Shown: positions 1-8,061, counted from the first letter of the stretch. The stretch: DNA of 64,000 nt from an uncultured Parasphingopyxis sp. (GCA_947259005.1 CAMYKP010000006.1:186001-250000); one strand, 5' to 3'. Numbers and translations are program-made. Notes: a model not told the origin generated them from the sequence alone.

Positions 1-96
1 GATGTCCCGCCGATAGAAGCCCTGCCACGGCAATCGGCGACTGACGCAACACCGGCATTGGAAGCTGGCAATGACGACGAAAAGGCCGCCGAGTAA
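1..96 (+). CDS. C-terminal end of an unidentified protein
   Basis: An open frame runs from the window edge to a TAA stop at 94-96 and gives 31 residues. The tail is rich in Ala, Asp and Glu and ends DDEKAAE. No start is visible and no family can be recognised from so short a piece. It points toward the convergent lipoprotein gene whose stop lies 3 nt beyond. The frame could be chance, but an acidic hydrophilic tail ending just before the next gene is typical of a true C-terminus. Confidence 0.4.
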   Translation, partial: DVPPIEALPRQSATDATPALEAGNDDEKAAE

Positions 97-99
97 TCC

Positions 100-522
100 T
101 CAGGGCGTTCCGCCGCAGCCTTGGAGAGGCACGCGTCCGTCTTCGGTTACGATCACCGAGGCCGGATAAGCCGCGCCACTCATCGAATCGTTGCAGGCCG
201 TGTCCATAATCTCAACAATCAGTGCATCGGTGACATAGCGCCGGCCGCCATCAAATTCTTCCGCTTCGGGTGTATTCACAGTGACCCGCCGTTCGCCATA
301 GTCCGCCTCATAAGTCATGATGTCGTCATAGATGCGAACGATCCAGCCCGGCTCCTGCCCGACGGCGCGAAAAATCGGCGTCTCTTCGTCCTCGGCTGCA
401 GGCGTTTCGTCCTCAGCAACGATACTCGGGGAATCCTGGACATCTGAACTAAGCTCGCCTTCGCAGCCGCCAAGGACGAGGAGGCTCGCCGAGAGCAATC
501 CGGCAAAAACTGATGTGCGCAT
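100..522 (-). CDS. COG3650-like lipoprotein
   Basis: The 140-residue product opens with a lipoprotein signal whose lipobox LGGC places the acylated Cys at residue 20. An acidic linker of about 30 residues follows, then a conserved-looking domain beginning FRAVGQEPGW and ending VPLQGCGG, with two Cys that could form a disulfide. This resembles the COG3650 family of envelope proteins of unknown function, recognised by pattern only. I chose the ATG at 520-522 because a GAGGT ribosome site lies 8 nt upstream; the longer reading frame has no signal peptide. It is the last gene of the ten-gene minus-strand run, one base after the stop of a 31-residue lipoprotein, so it is probably translationally coupled to it. 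Confidence 0.75.
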   Translation of the reverse strand: MRTSVFAGLLSASLLVLGGCEGELSSDVQDSPSIVAEDETPAAEDEETPIFRAVGQEPGWIVRIYDDIMTYEADYGERRVTVNTPEAEEFDGGRRYVTDALIVEIMDTACNDSMSGAAYPASVIVTEDGRVPLQGCGGTP

Positions 523-523
523 A

Positions 524-619
524 TCAATAGACCTCGTCATCATAAAGGGGTTCACCGCCCGCATACGTCGTCGCGCAGGCTGCCAGGGCGAGCAGCAGTG
601 CAAAGCCGATAAAGCGCAT
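524..619 (-). CDS. 31-residue putative small lipoprotein
   Basis: A short frame starts at an ATG whose A is the last base of the P450 stop codon (TGATG overlap). It stops one base before the start codon of the next lipoprotein. The product has a basic start (MRFIG), a hydrophobic stretch and a lipobox LAAC with Cys at residue 15, leaving a 17-residue mature peptide ending EPLYDDEVY. A ribosome site (AGGAAGG) sits about 7 nt upstream, inside the P450 gene. No family is recognised. The lipobox, SD and tight coupling on both sides argue for a real gene; the length leaves some chance that it is spurious. Confidence 0.6.
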   Translation of the reverse strand: MRFIGFALLLALAACATTYAGGEPLYDDEVY

Positions 620-2004
620 CACACATCCTTCCTGCGTCGTTCAAGATTGAGCCTGATACCATTTTCCGAGCGCAAGGTCAGCCTCGCAATCGGTTCGGGC
701 ACATGGCCCTCGACCGGGGAGACCGTCCAGTCACGCATGATCGTTGCCAATATGATCACCGCTTCCTGCAAGGCGAAGGCCGCGCCGAGGCAGACACGCG
801 GGCCTTTGGAGAAGGGCAGATAGGCCTTTTGTTCGGACGCTTTGGTCACAGCGCGGCTGAACCGATCCGGATCGAAAACATCGGGATCGGCCCAATGCTC
901 GGTATGGCGATGCTCTAGAAGTGGCGATACGAACAGGATCGCGCCGGGCAGGATCTGCTTGCCGCGCATTTCCTCGGCCTCCGTCGCATCGCGGGGGATG
1001 AAGGCGACCGGGGGATAAAGGCGCAATGTTTCGCGAAACACATCGCGGGTAAAGGGCAGGTGGCGCATCTTTTCAAATTCCAGCGGCCCATCGGCAAAAA
1101 CCGCATCGGCTTCCGCCTGCATCCGTGTCTGGACGTCCGGGCATTGCGCGATCAGGTATAGCGCCCAGGCCAGCGCCGAGGCCGATGTTTCATGCCCTGC
1201 GAGGAACATGATCCCGATCTGGTCCACAAGCTCGCGCTCGTCGAACCGCTTGCCGGTTTCGGGGTCTTCGGCGTTTATGAAACTTGCCAGCAGATCGCGT
1301 TCGGGAACTGTCTCGCCCTTTTCGATAGCGGCAAGTCGTTCGCGCACCGGTTCGTGGAGCAGTTCGCGGATCGTCGCGGCAGACCGCTTTGCCCGCAGTC
1401 GGCCGATTGACAGCCATTGCGGCACACCGGCGAGCGTCCAGACGCCATGCTGCCAGGCGAGATGCTGGAAGCGCTCGAAATTTTCGAAGATGATCTCGGC
1501 CTCTTCGCGCGTGAAGGCCCGCGAATATATCGTGCGGAAAATAACATCAGCAGTGACATGCGTCATTTCGAGGTCGATTTGCGTCTCAGGCCCGGCTGCG
1601 CCTTCCGCGAAACGCGCCGCCATGGCGTCTGCTGCCTCCCGCATCAGCGGGAAGATCGCCTTGATCCGCGTGCCTTCGAAGGCCGGGTCCATCATCCGGC
1701 GCTGCTGCCTCCACAGATCCCCGTTCGATACGAATATGCTTTCGCCCAGCAGCAGCTCGAGCATGGTCGCCATCAGGTCTGACTTGGGATAGCGATCGAC
1801 ATCGCCAAGCAGGATCTGCTGCACAAGATCGGGCTGGTTGACGAAGTACATTGTCCGGCGCGGCAGGCGCACTTCGCCCAGTTTCATCGAATAGCTGTTG
1901 GCGTACAGCGGTGCTGTCGAGGAATGGAAGCTCTTAACCAGGCGTGCGAGAGGCCCCAGTTTTTTCGGATTACCCGCAGGCTTGGGAGGCGTAAAACCGG
2001 TCAT
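619..2004 (-). CDS. Cytochrome P450
   Basis: The 461-residue protein is a heme-thiolate monooxygenase. The I-helix motif AGHET is at residues 269-273, the K-helix ExxR (ETLR) at 325-328, and the heme loop FSKGPRVCLG at 398-407, with Cys405 as axial ligand. Length is normal for a soluble bacterial P450 and no membrane anchor is visible. The substrate cannot be inferred; no ferredoxin or ferredoxin reductase lies in the window, so electron donors must be encoded elsewhere. Its start overlaps the stop of the upstream hydrolase-like gene by 4 nt, placing it in the run that begins at chvI. Family assignment is certain, the physiological role unknown. Confidence 0.95.
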   Translation of the reverse strand: MTGFTPPKPAGNPKKLGPLARLVKSFHSSTAPLYANSYSMKLGEVRLPRRTMYFVNQPDLVQQILLGDVDRYPKSDLMATMLELLLGESIFVSNGDLWRQQRRMMDPAFEGTRIKAIFPLMREAADAMAARFAEGAAGPETQIDLEMTHVTADVIFRTIYSRAFTREEAEIIFENFERFQHLAWQHGVWTLAGVPQWLSIGRLRAKRSAATIRELLHEPVRERLAAIEKGETVPERDLLASFINAEDPETGKRFDERELVDQIGIMFLAGHETSASALAWALYLIAQCPDVQTRMQAEADAVFADGPLEFEKMRHLPFTRDVFRETLRLYPPVAFIPRDATEAEEMRGKQILPGAILFVSPLLEHRHTEHWADPDVFDPDRFSRAVTKASEQKAYLPFSKGPRVCLGAAFALQEAVIILATIMRDWTVSPVEGHVPEPIARLTLRSENGIRLNLERRRKDV

Positions 2005-3185
2005 CGTACCTGTTTCATGCGCCCACGGCGCAGCCGTGTGAAGTCTCGCACCGAAGGCCGGTGGGCGAAGCGATCGGCAAGTGTCTCCGGGCCCGCGGTA
2101 ATTTCGAAGAAATCATAGTCTGCTGGCTGTGCAGTCGCCATGATGTACTGGAAATGCAGCCGCATCCAGTCCCGCGATTTACGGTCAAATTCCACTTTCG
2201 GCATGATCTCATGGAATTTCGCGTTGAGCAGCTTGGGATTGCGTCGTTCTGCGTTGCGATCCCCGATCGCTGTATAGGGATCGACAAGCGCGAAACAGGC
2301 GCCGTCCGGCGGGGCGGAAATATCGAGCCAGTCGACCTCATCGCTCTCCGCCACGGCAGCGATTTCCTGGCGCATCGCCTTTGCTTCGGGAAGCCAGGCC
2401 AACCACATGATCGTCTGTCCGAGCGTGAGGAGGGAAAGTTTCGGACCGGCAGACGTCACTGAATCCAGCGCCCGTGCAACAACCGCTATTGCCAGCGCGG
2501 CTCCATAACTGTGACCAACCACAAGAATTTCATCGAGACTGGGGTCGGCGAGCTTGTCACGCAAATATGTGCCGAAAACATCGCGGCGCTGGTCAAGCAC
2601 ATGGGTCCGGCTCTGCTCCTCGCGTTCGTGGAAGCTCAAGATTCTTCCGACCCATGTCAGGTTGAATTTCTGTTCGAGCCGATAGGCAAGCCATAATAGG
2701 GCCGCGCCCACCGCGAGCCCCACGGCCGCGCCGGCGATACCGAACAGCCCATAGCCGATGCCGCCGAAGCCTATGCTCACCAGCAGCAATATCAGGATCA
2801 GGATCGCCGGCATCGTCGCGGTAACGCCTGCCGGCCAGCTCCATTGAAACGTTTTGGCGAAGACACCGGATCGCAATGCTCGCCATGAGGCGGTTAGCGT
2901 GACCCAGGCCAGTTTTGCCGGTTGCTTGACCCAGAACTGGCGGACGATATCGTCCCATTCGGCATAAACATAGTCGGTGTCCACAGTCTCCGTGTCATGG
3001 GCATAGCGGACATTCCACTGATGGAGATGCGCGTCGATCCGCTCGCGCTTGCTGACCTCGATCCGATATCCGGAAACATTGGCCTGGGCCTGCGCTTCGG
3101 CCCGGTACAGCTGATGATAATAGCGAACGCCGCGGGGGTCGAAACCGCTCAGATACAGGACGAGGCGGCGGTGGACTGTGCTCAT
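2001..3185 (-). CDS. Membrane alpha/beta-hydrolase-like protein
   Basis: The 394-residue protein begins with a beta-strand and loop (LVLYLSGFDPRG) like the first strand of an alpha/beta hydrolase. Two hydrophobic spans follow at about 122-142 and 146-168. The nucleophile-elbow motif GHSYG is at residues 224-228 with Ser226 as likely nucleophile. Late residues include possible acid and His partners (FALVDPYTAIGDR, KFHEIMP). The membrane pair inserted between the first strand and the elbow is unusual. A lipase or esterase activity on envelope lipids is inference. It overlaps the TrmH-like gene upstream and the P450 downstream by 4 nt each, so all three are likely co-translated. I do not recognise a named family. 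Confidence 0.8.
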   Translation of the reverse strand: MSTVHRRLVLYLSGFDPRGVRYYHQLYRAEAQAQANVSGYRIEVSKRERIDAHLHQWNVRYAHDTETVDTDYVYAEWDDIVRQFWVKQPAKLAWVTLTASWRALRSGVFAKTFQWSWPAGVTATMPAILILILLLVSIGFGGIGYGLFGIAGAAVGLAVGAALLWLAYRLEQKFNLTWVGRILSFHEREEQSRTHVLDQRRDVFGTYLRDKLADPSLDEILVVGHSYGAALAIAVVARALDSVTSAGPKLSLLTLGQTIMWLAWLPEAKAMRQEIAAVAESDEVDWLDISAPPDGACFALVDPYTAIGDRNAERRNPKLLNAKFHEIMPKVEFDRKSRDWMRLHFQYIMATAQPADYDFFEITAGPETLADRFAHRPSVRDFTRLRRGRMKQVR

Positions 3186-3982
3186 CGGCGGAACTGGTTC
3201 AACACTTCATAAGCCATCACGGCGGTTGCGACGGCGGCGTTCAGGCTGTCCGCCTTGCCGCGCATGGGAATTTTGACGAGCAAGTCACACGCCTGTGCAT
3301 AATCGGTCGGAAGCCCGGCAGATTCATTGCCGGTCAGGATGAAGGTGGGCGCGGCATAGTCGGTCTGCTGATAGTCGAGATCGGTGTCGAGGCTGGTCCC
3401 AACCAGCATGCCATCGCCGCTGCGGAGCCATGGCAGGAACTCATCCCAGCGGGCCATGGCGATGGTCTGGGTGAAGATCGCGCCCATGGATGCGCGCACC
3501 GCTTCGACGGAAAAGGGGTCGGTACATTCATCCACCAGAATGAGTCCGCCCGCGCCGACTGCGTCGCCCGTGCGCAGCATCGTGCCCAGATTTCCTGGAT
3601 CGCGCAGCGCCTGGGCGACGAGCCAGATATTTGCCTTCGTCCGGTCGACATCGGCGAGACTCGTTCCCAGTTCCCGAAAAATCCCAACCACCGCCTGCGG
3701 ATTATCCTTACCCGAAAGTTTGGAGAGAATGGCGCGCGTGGTCCTGATTGCCTCCCCTCCAGCCTGTTCGGTCGCTGCGATCAACGCCTGCGCGCGCGGA
3801 TGATTTTCGGAATCTTCAGCAAAGAGGATCTCGATCGGCAAAATGCCGCTTTCCTCTGCCTCGCTCAGGATTCGCAGTCCTTCGGCGAGAAACAGCCGTT
3901 CAGCCCTCCGATGCTTCTTGTCGCGTAGCGAACGTGCCCGCTTTATCAGCGGGTTGGAAGAGGCGGTAATTTCGCGGGGCAG
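3182..3982 (-). CDS. SpoU/TrmH-family RNA 2'-O-methyltransferase
   Basis: The 266-residue SPOUT enzyme methylates ribose of rRNA or tRNA using S-adenosylmethionine. The N-terminal substrate-binding part contains SNPLIKRARSLRDKKHRRAE and FLAEG. The C-terminal SPOUT core carries motif 1 (LRDPGNLGTMLRT), motif 2 (ILTGNESAGLP) and motif 3 (IPMRGKADSLNAAVA). The frame has no ATG, GTG or TTG before the TTG at 3839-3841, which would cut off about 47 conserved residues. The frame stays open back to the HPr stop, and a CTG at 3980-3982 reads (M)PREI and is preceded by GGGGAGGA with a 7-nt gap. I therefore place the start at CTG. The RNA target is not known. Confidence 0.85.
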   Translation of the reverse strand: MPREITASSNPLIKRARSLRDKKHRRAERLFLAEGLRILSEAEESGILPIEILFAEDSENHPRAQALIAATEQAGGEAIRTTRAILSKLSGKDNPQAVVGIFRELGTSLADVDRTKANIWLVAQALRDPGNLGTMLRTGDAVGAGGLILVDECTDPFSVEAVRASMGAIFTQTIAMARWDEFLPWLRSGDGMLVGTSLDTDLDYQQTDYAAPTFILTGNESAGLPTDYAQACDLLVKIPMRGKADSLNAAVATAVMAYEVLNQFRR

Positions 3983-3997
3983 GGGTCAGTCCTCCCC
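3980..3997 (-). promoter_or_regulatory. Ribosome-binding site with CTG start codon for the TrmH-like gene
   Basis: On the minus strand an eight-base GGGGAGGA (3990-3997) is followed by seven bases and then CTG (3980-3982). The Shine-Dalgarno match is among the strongest in the window and the spacing is ideal. It overlaps the last codons of the HPr gene, so translation is probably coupled. A rare start behind a very strong ribosome site fits a gene kept at low output, which is inference. Confidence 0.7.
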
Positions 3998-4258
3998 GAA
4001 CTTGGACTCGACCAGTTCCGCCAGTTTGCTGACCGCGTCTTCGGCGCCGTCCCCTTCGGCGCGAATGGTAATGTCATCGCCCATCGCTGCGCCGAGCATC
4101 ATGAGATCCAGTATCGAAGACCCAGCAACACGCTGCCCATCCCGGGCGACTTCGATCTCGACATTCAATTCACTGACCAAAGTCACAAATTTGCTGCTGG
4201 CCCGGGCATGCAGGCCGCGTTGATTTGCGATAGTTACGGTGCGTTCGACCGCGCTCAA
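3986..4258 (-). CDS. ptsH: HPr family phosphocarrier protein
   Basis: The 90-residue protein has the HPr active-site motif RGLHARA with phospho-accepting His17. It also has the second signature AGSSILDLMMLG, in which Ser48 corresponds to the regulatory Ser46 of classical HPr. In alphaproteobacteria such HPr proteins work in a regulatory PTS without sugar permeases, passing phosphate from enzyme I to EIIA proteins. It overlaps the EIIA gene upstream by 4 nt. No enzyme I and no HPr kinase gene lies beside it, although the target serine is kept. Confidence 0.95.
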   Translation of the reverse strand: MSAVERTVTIANQRGLHARASSKFVTLVSELNVEIEVARDGQRVAGSSILDLMMLGAAMGDDITIRAEGDGAEDAVSKLAELVESKFGED

Positions 4259-4659
4259 GCCGCTTGCCCCAGTATCTCAGACGCCACGGAGATATATTTC
4301 TTGCCCGCGTCGCGCGCTGCGGCAACGGCTTCGGTCACACTCATGGACTGGCGCGCACTGGCGAGCCGAATCAGCATTGGCAGGTTCATGCCCGCGATCA
4401 CTTCGACCTTTTCCGGTCGCATCAGCGATATCGAGAGATTGGAGGGCGTGCCTCCGAAAAGATCGGTCAGCACGATCACGCCTTTACCGTTGTCGACTTT
4501 CTTGACGGCGGCATCGATCTCCGTGCGCCGTTCTTCCATGTCGTCGTCAGGGCCGATGCAAACTGCCTCGATGAGCTCCTGCGCACCCACAACATGCTCC
4601 ATTGCGACAACAAATTCGCGCGCAAGATTGCCATGCGTCACCAGAACCAGTCCGATCAT
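4255..4659 (-). CDS. PTS EIIA component, mannose (ManX-like) type
   Basis: The 134-residue protein starts MIGLVLVTHG, where His9 is the expected phosphorylation site of the EIIA-Man fold. The conserved LTDLFGGTPSN segment follows near residue 70. No EIIB, EIIC or EIID partner is present, so it most likely acts as a regulatory phosphoacceptor of HPr rather than in sugar transport, as in other alphaproteobacteria. Its start directly follows the rapZ stop, and it overlaps the HPr gene by 4 nt. Confidence 0.93.
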   Translation of the reverse strand: MIGLVLVTHGNLAREFVVAMEHVVGAQELIEAVCIGPDDDMEERRTEIDAAVKKVDNGKGVIVLTDLFGGTPSNLSISLMRPEKVEVIAGMNLPMLIRLASARQSMSVTEAVAAARDAGKKYISVASEILGQAA

Positions 4660-5604
4660 TCACTCACCTGCATTACCATATTCACCTGCGGCCACCCGCT
4701 CAACGGAATCGAGAGACGGGAAGGCCAAATCGCGGTGCGCGACCGTGGGGGAAAATCCCGCCTTGCGCAACCGTTCGCCGACGCGTTCGGCAACATGCAC
4801 CGATCTGTGCCGCCCGCCTGTGCATCCGAACGCAATCGTAACATAGGATTTGCCCTCGGCCTGATAGCGGGGAAGCAGCAATATCGCGAGATCCTCGATA
4901 CGACTCAAGGCGTCTTCATAGGCCGGGTCTTCGGCAATATAGGCGCCAACCGCGTCATCAAGGCCGGTCTGCGGGCGCAAATCCTTGTCCCAATGGGGAT
5001 TGCGCAGGAAGCGCATATCGAAAACCAGGTCTGCATTTCGCAGAATGCCGCGGGCAAAGCCGAAAGAGGAGACGGTAATCGTCAATTCGTCGGACCGTTT
5101 CGAACCGAAGCGCGCCCGCAATTCTTTCTGCAGATCGTTCGTCGAACCGTCCGTTGTGTCGATGACATGGACAGCCCAGCGCCTGAGCGGCATCATGACT
5201 TCCCGTTCAAGCCCTATCCCGCTCGCGGCCGGGCGATCCAGGGCAAGCGGATGGCGCCGGCGGGTTTCAGAAAACCGCCTTTCCAGCTCCTGGCCGCCAC
5301 AATCGAGAAACAGCGTGTCGATATCGAGTTCATGGCTTTTCGCGAGAGCCTTGATCCGCTCGACTATGGCGTTGGCATCGAAACCGCGCGTCCGACTGTC
5401 GATTCCAATGGCTATCGATCTTTCGGCATTGGCAGGGTCCAGCGAAACCGGTGCCTCGAACAGCTTGTCGAACAGGCTGAGCGGAAGATTGTCGACCGTT
5501 TCCCAGCCCATGTCCTCGAAGGTTCTGAGCGCGGTGGATTTGCCCGCTCCCGACATGCCGGTCACGAGCAATATGCGCCGAGGGGAAGGGCTGGTTTCAG
5601 TCAT
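4660..5604 (-). CDS. rapZ: RapZ family nucleotide-binding adaptor
   Basis: The 314-residue protein has a P-loop GMSGAGKS at residues 16-23, a Walker-B-like LFLDC segment, and the conserved C-terminal half ending with FGCTGGRHRSVHVAE. In enterobacteria RapZ is an RNase E adaptor controlling GlmS through small RNAs; in alphaproteobacteria its role is less defined and it is commonly linked to PTS genes, as here. It overlaps the end of chvG by 8 nt and abuts the EIIA gene. About 20 residues longer than the E. coli protein at the N-terminus. Confidence 0.95.
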   Translation of the reverse strand: MTETSPSPRRILLVTGMSGAGKSTALRTFEDMGWETVDNLPLSLFDKLFEAPVSLDPANAERSIAIGIDSRTRGFDANAIVERIKALAKSHELDIDTLFLDCGGQELERRFSETRRRHPLALDRPAASGIGLEREVMMPLRRWAVHVIDTTDGSTNDLQKELRARFGSKRSDELTITVSSFGFARGILRNADLVFDMRFLRNPHWDKDLRPQTGLDDAVGAYIAEDPAYEDALSRIEDLAILLLPRYQAEGKSYVTIAFGCTGGRHRSVHVAERVGERLRKAGFSPTVAHRDLAFPSLDSVERVAAGEYGNAGE

Positions 5605-7153
5605 TGGGGGCCATGGGTAAGCTTATAGTGAAGCGGGCGCCACTTGCCGAATCGTCTCGATTCTCGGCTCGGATAGTGCCATTGTGCCCGTCCACAATAG
5701 CCTTGGCGATTGCGAGGCCCAGTCCGGAATGTTTGCCGAAATCCTCACCGGCAGGCCGAATACTATGAAAACGGTGAAATATGGCGTCCCGTTGATCCTC
5801 GGGAACACCGGGGCCTTCGTCTTCAACATTGATATAAACGCGCTCGCCATCGCCAGTTGCAGCGATCCGAACCGTTCCATTCCGGGGTGAGAAGGAAACT
5901 GCATTGTCGAGCAAATTTTCCAATGCACGCGCCAGCTGTGAACCATCCCCCATAACGACCGCGCTTCCCGTGCGCGGCCTCCCAAAGGCAATGCGAATAT
6001 TGTTGTTCAAATCTCGCGCGTCACGCGAGGCAACGATCGAACCAATGAGATCACCGATATCGACTTGCTCGAAGCTGGTCCGGGAAAGTTCGGCATCGAT
6101 CCTTGAGGCATTCGATATTTCGGTGATCAGGCGATCAAGCCGCCGTACGTCATCCTGAACGACATCGAGTAACTGCTCCTGCAATGCAGGCTCTTTAACC
6201 TTGCGCAGCGTGTCGACTGCCGAACTTAGCGAGGCGAGGGGGTTCTTCAATTCATGCGCGACATCAGCAGCAAAGGCTTCCGTGGCATCGATCCGCTGCC
6301 TCAGTGCCTGGCTCATATCGGACAATGACCGGGCGAGCAGGCCGATCTCGTCCCGGCGCCATGGCAGGCGCGGGAGAACCACTTCGCGGGCGCGGCCCAG
6401 TCGCACGCGCCGCGCGGCGAGGGATAGCCTCCGCAGGGGCAGAACAATGGTTCGAGCGAGGAACAGGGAGAGCAGGACCGAAACCAGCGAAGCCGCGAGT
6501 ATGATGATGCCCAGTGTTAACCGTGCGCTGCGTACATCGCCGCGGATGTCGCGCGCATTCGCGGTCACCAGAACAATTTCACCCGTCTGGTTGCGAAGCG
6601 GCACGGCCACGGACACCATCGGCGTACGATCCGGAGCCAAGGCGAGCTGGGTGATTGTGTCGTCACTTTCTGGCAGCTGTGCAGCGAAACTCCAGGCAGA
6701 AAAGCGATCGATCTCCGGCTCTTCGAACTGTGGAAGCTCGTCGGCGTTGACGACAGCCTCGATGCTGCGATCCATCCAGCGAGCAACGCTCCGTCGCCAG
6801 GGTTCCGTCGCGGGATCGCGGTTTACATAGGTCGGTGCGGCAAGTGCCCAGCTGTCCGTCTGCACAGCACCCTGCGGATCATATATACGGATACGGTGGC
6901 CAGTCCGTGTGCCGATGGCCGCGACGACCGGATCGACCTCCGCAGGTTCGACCTGATCGATTACATTGGCGATCAATTCGGCCTGGGTTTCCGTTTGCCT
7001 GGTTCGCTCATCCAGCAACCGCACGCGATAATTGTCGAGCCAGAAGAAACTGCCCGCGAGCAACGCTATGGCGAAGATATTGACCGCCAGAATTCGATTT
7101 GTCAGCGACCAGCGCGCGGACCATTTCAGGTCTAGATCTTCGCTTGGGGTCAC
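5597..7153 (-). CDS. chvG: Sensor histidine kinase ChvG
   Basis: The 518-residue inner-membrane kinase starts at GTG directly after the chvI stop. A first membrane span lies at about 21-40 and a large periplasmic sensor domain at 43-210. The second span at about 212-234 is followed by HAMP. The HisKA box DVAHELKNP has His300, and the HATPase has its N box (ENLLDNAVSFSP, about 411-422) and G boxes (DEGPGVP, HSGLGLAIAK). ChvG/ExoS kinases sense acid or envelope stress and phosphorylate ChvI; in Rhizobiales ChvG is held in check by ExoR. No exoR is seen here. Confidence 0.95.
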   Translation of the reverse strand: MTPSEDLDLKWSARWSLTNRILAVNIFAIALLAGSFFWLDNYRVRLLDERTRQTETQAELIANVIDQVEPAEVDPVVAAIGTRTGHRIRIYDPQGAVQTDSWALAAPTYVNRDPATEPWRRSVARWMDRSIEAVVNADELPQFEEPEIDRFSAWSFAAQLPESDDTITQLALAPDRTPMVSVAVPLRNQTGEIVLVTANARDIRGDVRSARLTLGIIILAASLVSVLLSLFLARTIVLPLRRLSLAARRVRLGRAREVVLPRLPWRRDEIGLLARSLSDMSQALRQRIDATEAFAADVAHELKNPLASLSSAVDTLRKVKEPALQEQLLDVVQDDVRRLDRLITEISNASRIDAELSRTSFEQVDIGDLIGSIVASRDARDLNNNIRIAFGRPRTGSAVVMGDGSQLARALENLLDNAVSFSPRNGTVRIAATGDGERVYINVEDEGPGVPEDQRDAIFHRFHSIRPAGEDFGKHSGLGLAIAKAIVDGHNGTIRAENRDDSASGARFTISLPMAPND

Positions 7154-7867
7154 TTATTCCTCGGCGAAACGATAGCCGACCCCATACAGCGTTTCGATTG
7201 CATCGAACTCGCCATCGACCTGCCGGAATTTCCGCCGGAGACGCTTGATATGGCTGTCGATCGTGCGATCGTCGACATAGACATCGTCGGTATAGGCAGC
7301 ATCCATCAACTGATCGCGCGACTTCACGATTCCCGGCCGCTGGGCTAGAGATTCAAGGATCATGAACTCGGTTACAGTCAACGTGACATTTTGCCCTGCC
7401 CAGCTGACCCGGTGGCGGGCAGGGTCCATGTCCAGGCGACCGCGAACGATGCGCTCGGGCAATTCTTCGTTCGACGGATCGTCGCCATCGCCCCGCGTGG
7501 AAAGTTCGCTGCGCCTCAGGATCGCGCGAATCCGGGCAATCAGCAGTCGCTGCGAAAAAGGTTTCGAGATATAATCGTCGGCGCCCATGGCCAGGCCCAG
7601 TGCCTCATCGAGCTCGTCATCCTTGGACGTCAGGAAAATGACGGGAATCGCGCTCTTCTCCCTGAGACGCCGGAGCAGTTCCATACCGTCCATGCTCGGC
7701 ATCTTGATATCGAGCACAGCAAGATCAGGCGGGTTTTCTATCAGAGATTTGAGTGCCGTCTCGCCATCCGTATAGATGCGCGTCGCAAAGCCCTCGGATT
7801 GCAGGGCAATCGAGACCGAGGTCAAAATATTCTTGTCATCATCGACTAGCGCAATCGTTGCAGTCAT
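7154..7867 (-). CDS. chvI: Response regulator ChvI
   Basis: The 237-residue OmpR/PhoB-type regulator has a receiver domain with acidic pocket DDD at residues 9-11, phospho-accepting Asp53 (VLDIKMP), the switch Thr (FLTSKDD) and Lys (YISKPF). A winged-helix DNA-binding domain follows (about 140-235, ending [10 protein letters not shown]). It partners ChvG encoded immediately downstream and is the first gene of the ten-gene minus-strand run. It is divergent to pckA across a 191-nt gap; in Agrobacterium and relatives chvI also neighbours pckA and influences it. Confidence 0.95.
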   Translation of the reverse strand: MTATIALVDDDKNILTSVSIALQSEGFATRIYTDGETALKSLIENPPDLAVLDIKMPSMDGMELLRRLREKSAIPVIFLTSKDDELDEALGLAMGADDYISKPFSQRLLIARIRAILRRSELSTRGDGDDPSNEELPERIVRGRLDMDPARHRVSWAGQNVTLTVTEFMILESLAQRPGIVKSRDQLMDAAYTDDVYVDDRTIDSHIKRLRRKFRQVDGEFDAIETLYGVGYRFAEE

Positions 7868-8058
7868 TCAGCTACCATTATCCAAGGACTTCAGCGCCTG
7901 AGTAGCGGTCTCCACGCGCTCCGGCAATGGCCGGAATTATCCCGAAATTTGAGTAATGCGCGTTGATTTTTCTCACGCCAACTGCTTAGGCCATAGGCAA
8001 GTAACGACGGCGCTTTAGTTGCTGCCACGTTCTTCCCAGTTTTCTTAGGAGACCAGAA
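7868..8058. promoter_or_regulatory. Divergent chvI/pckA intergenic region
   Basis: These 191 nt must hold promoters in both directions. I see AT-richer sequence at about 7940-7980 and a weak TTGATT-N17-TTAGGC pair (about 7963-7991) facing pckA, but no strong consensus promoter and no clear ChvI site. No coding frame of its own is convincing. The divergent layout suggests shared control of the ChvGI run and gluconeogenesis, which is inference. Confidence 0.4.
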
Positions 8059-8061
8059 TTG
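8047..8061 (+). promoter_or_regulatory. Ribosome-binding site and TTG start of pckA
   Basis: AGGAG at 8047-8051 is followed by seven bases and TTG at 8059-8061. No ATG or GTG in this frame lies nearby, and the reading from TTG gives the expected PckA N-terminus ([10 protein letters not shown]). This fixes the start. Confidence 0.75.

Noticed and set aside
4264-5628. A 454-codon plus frame across rapZ and the EIIA gene
   Set aside because: It crosses two strongly supported minus-strand genes and shows no family features.
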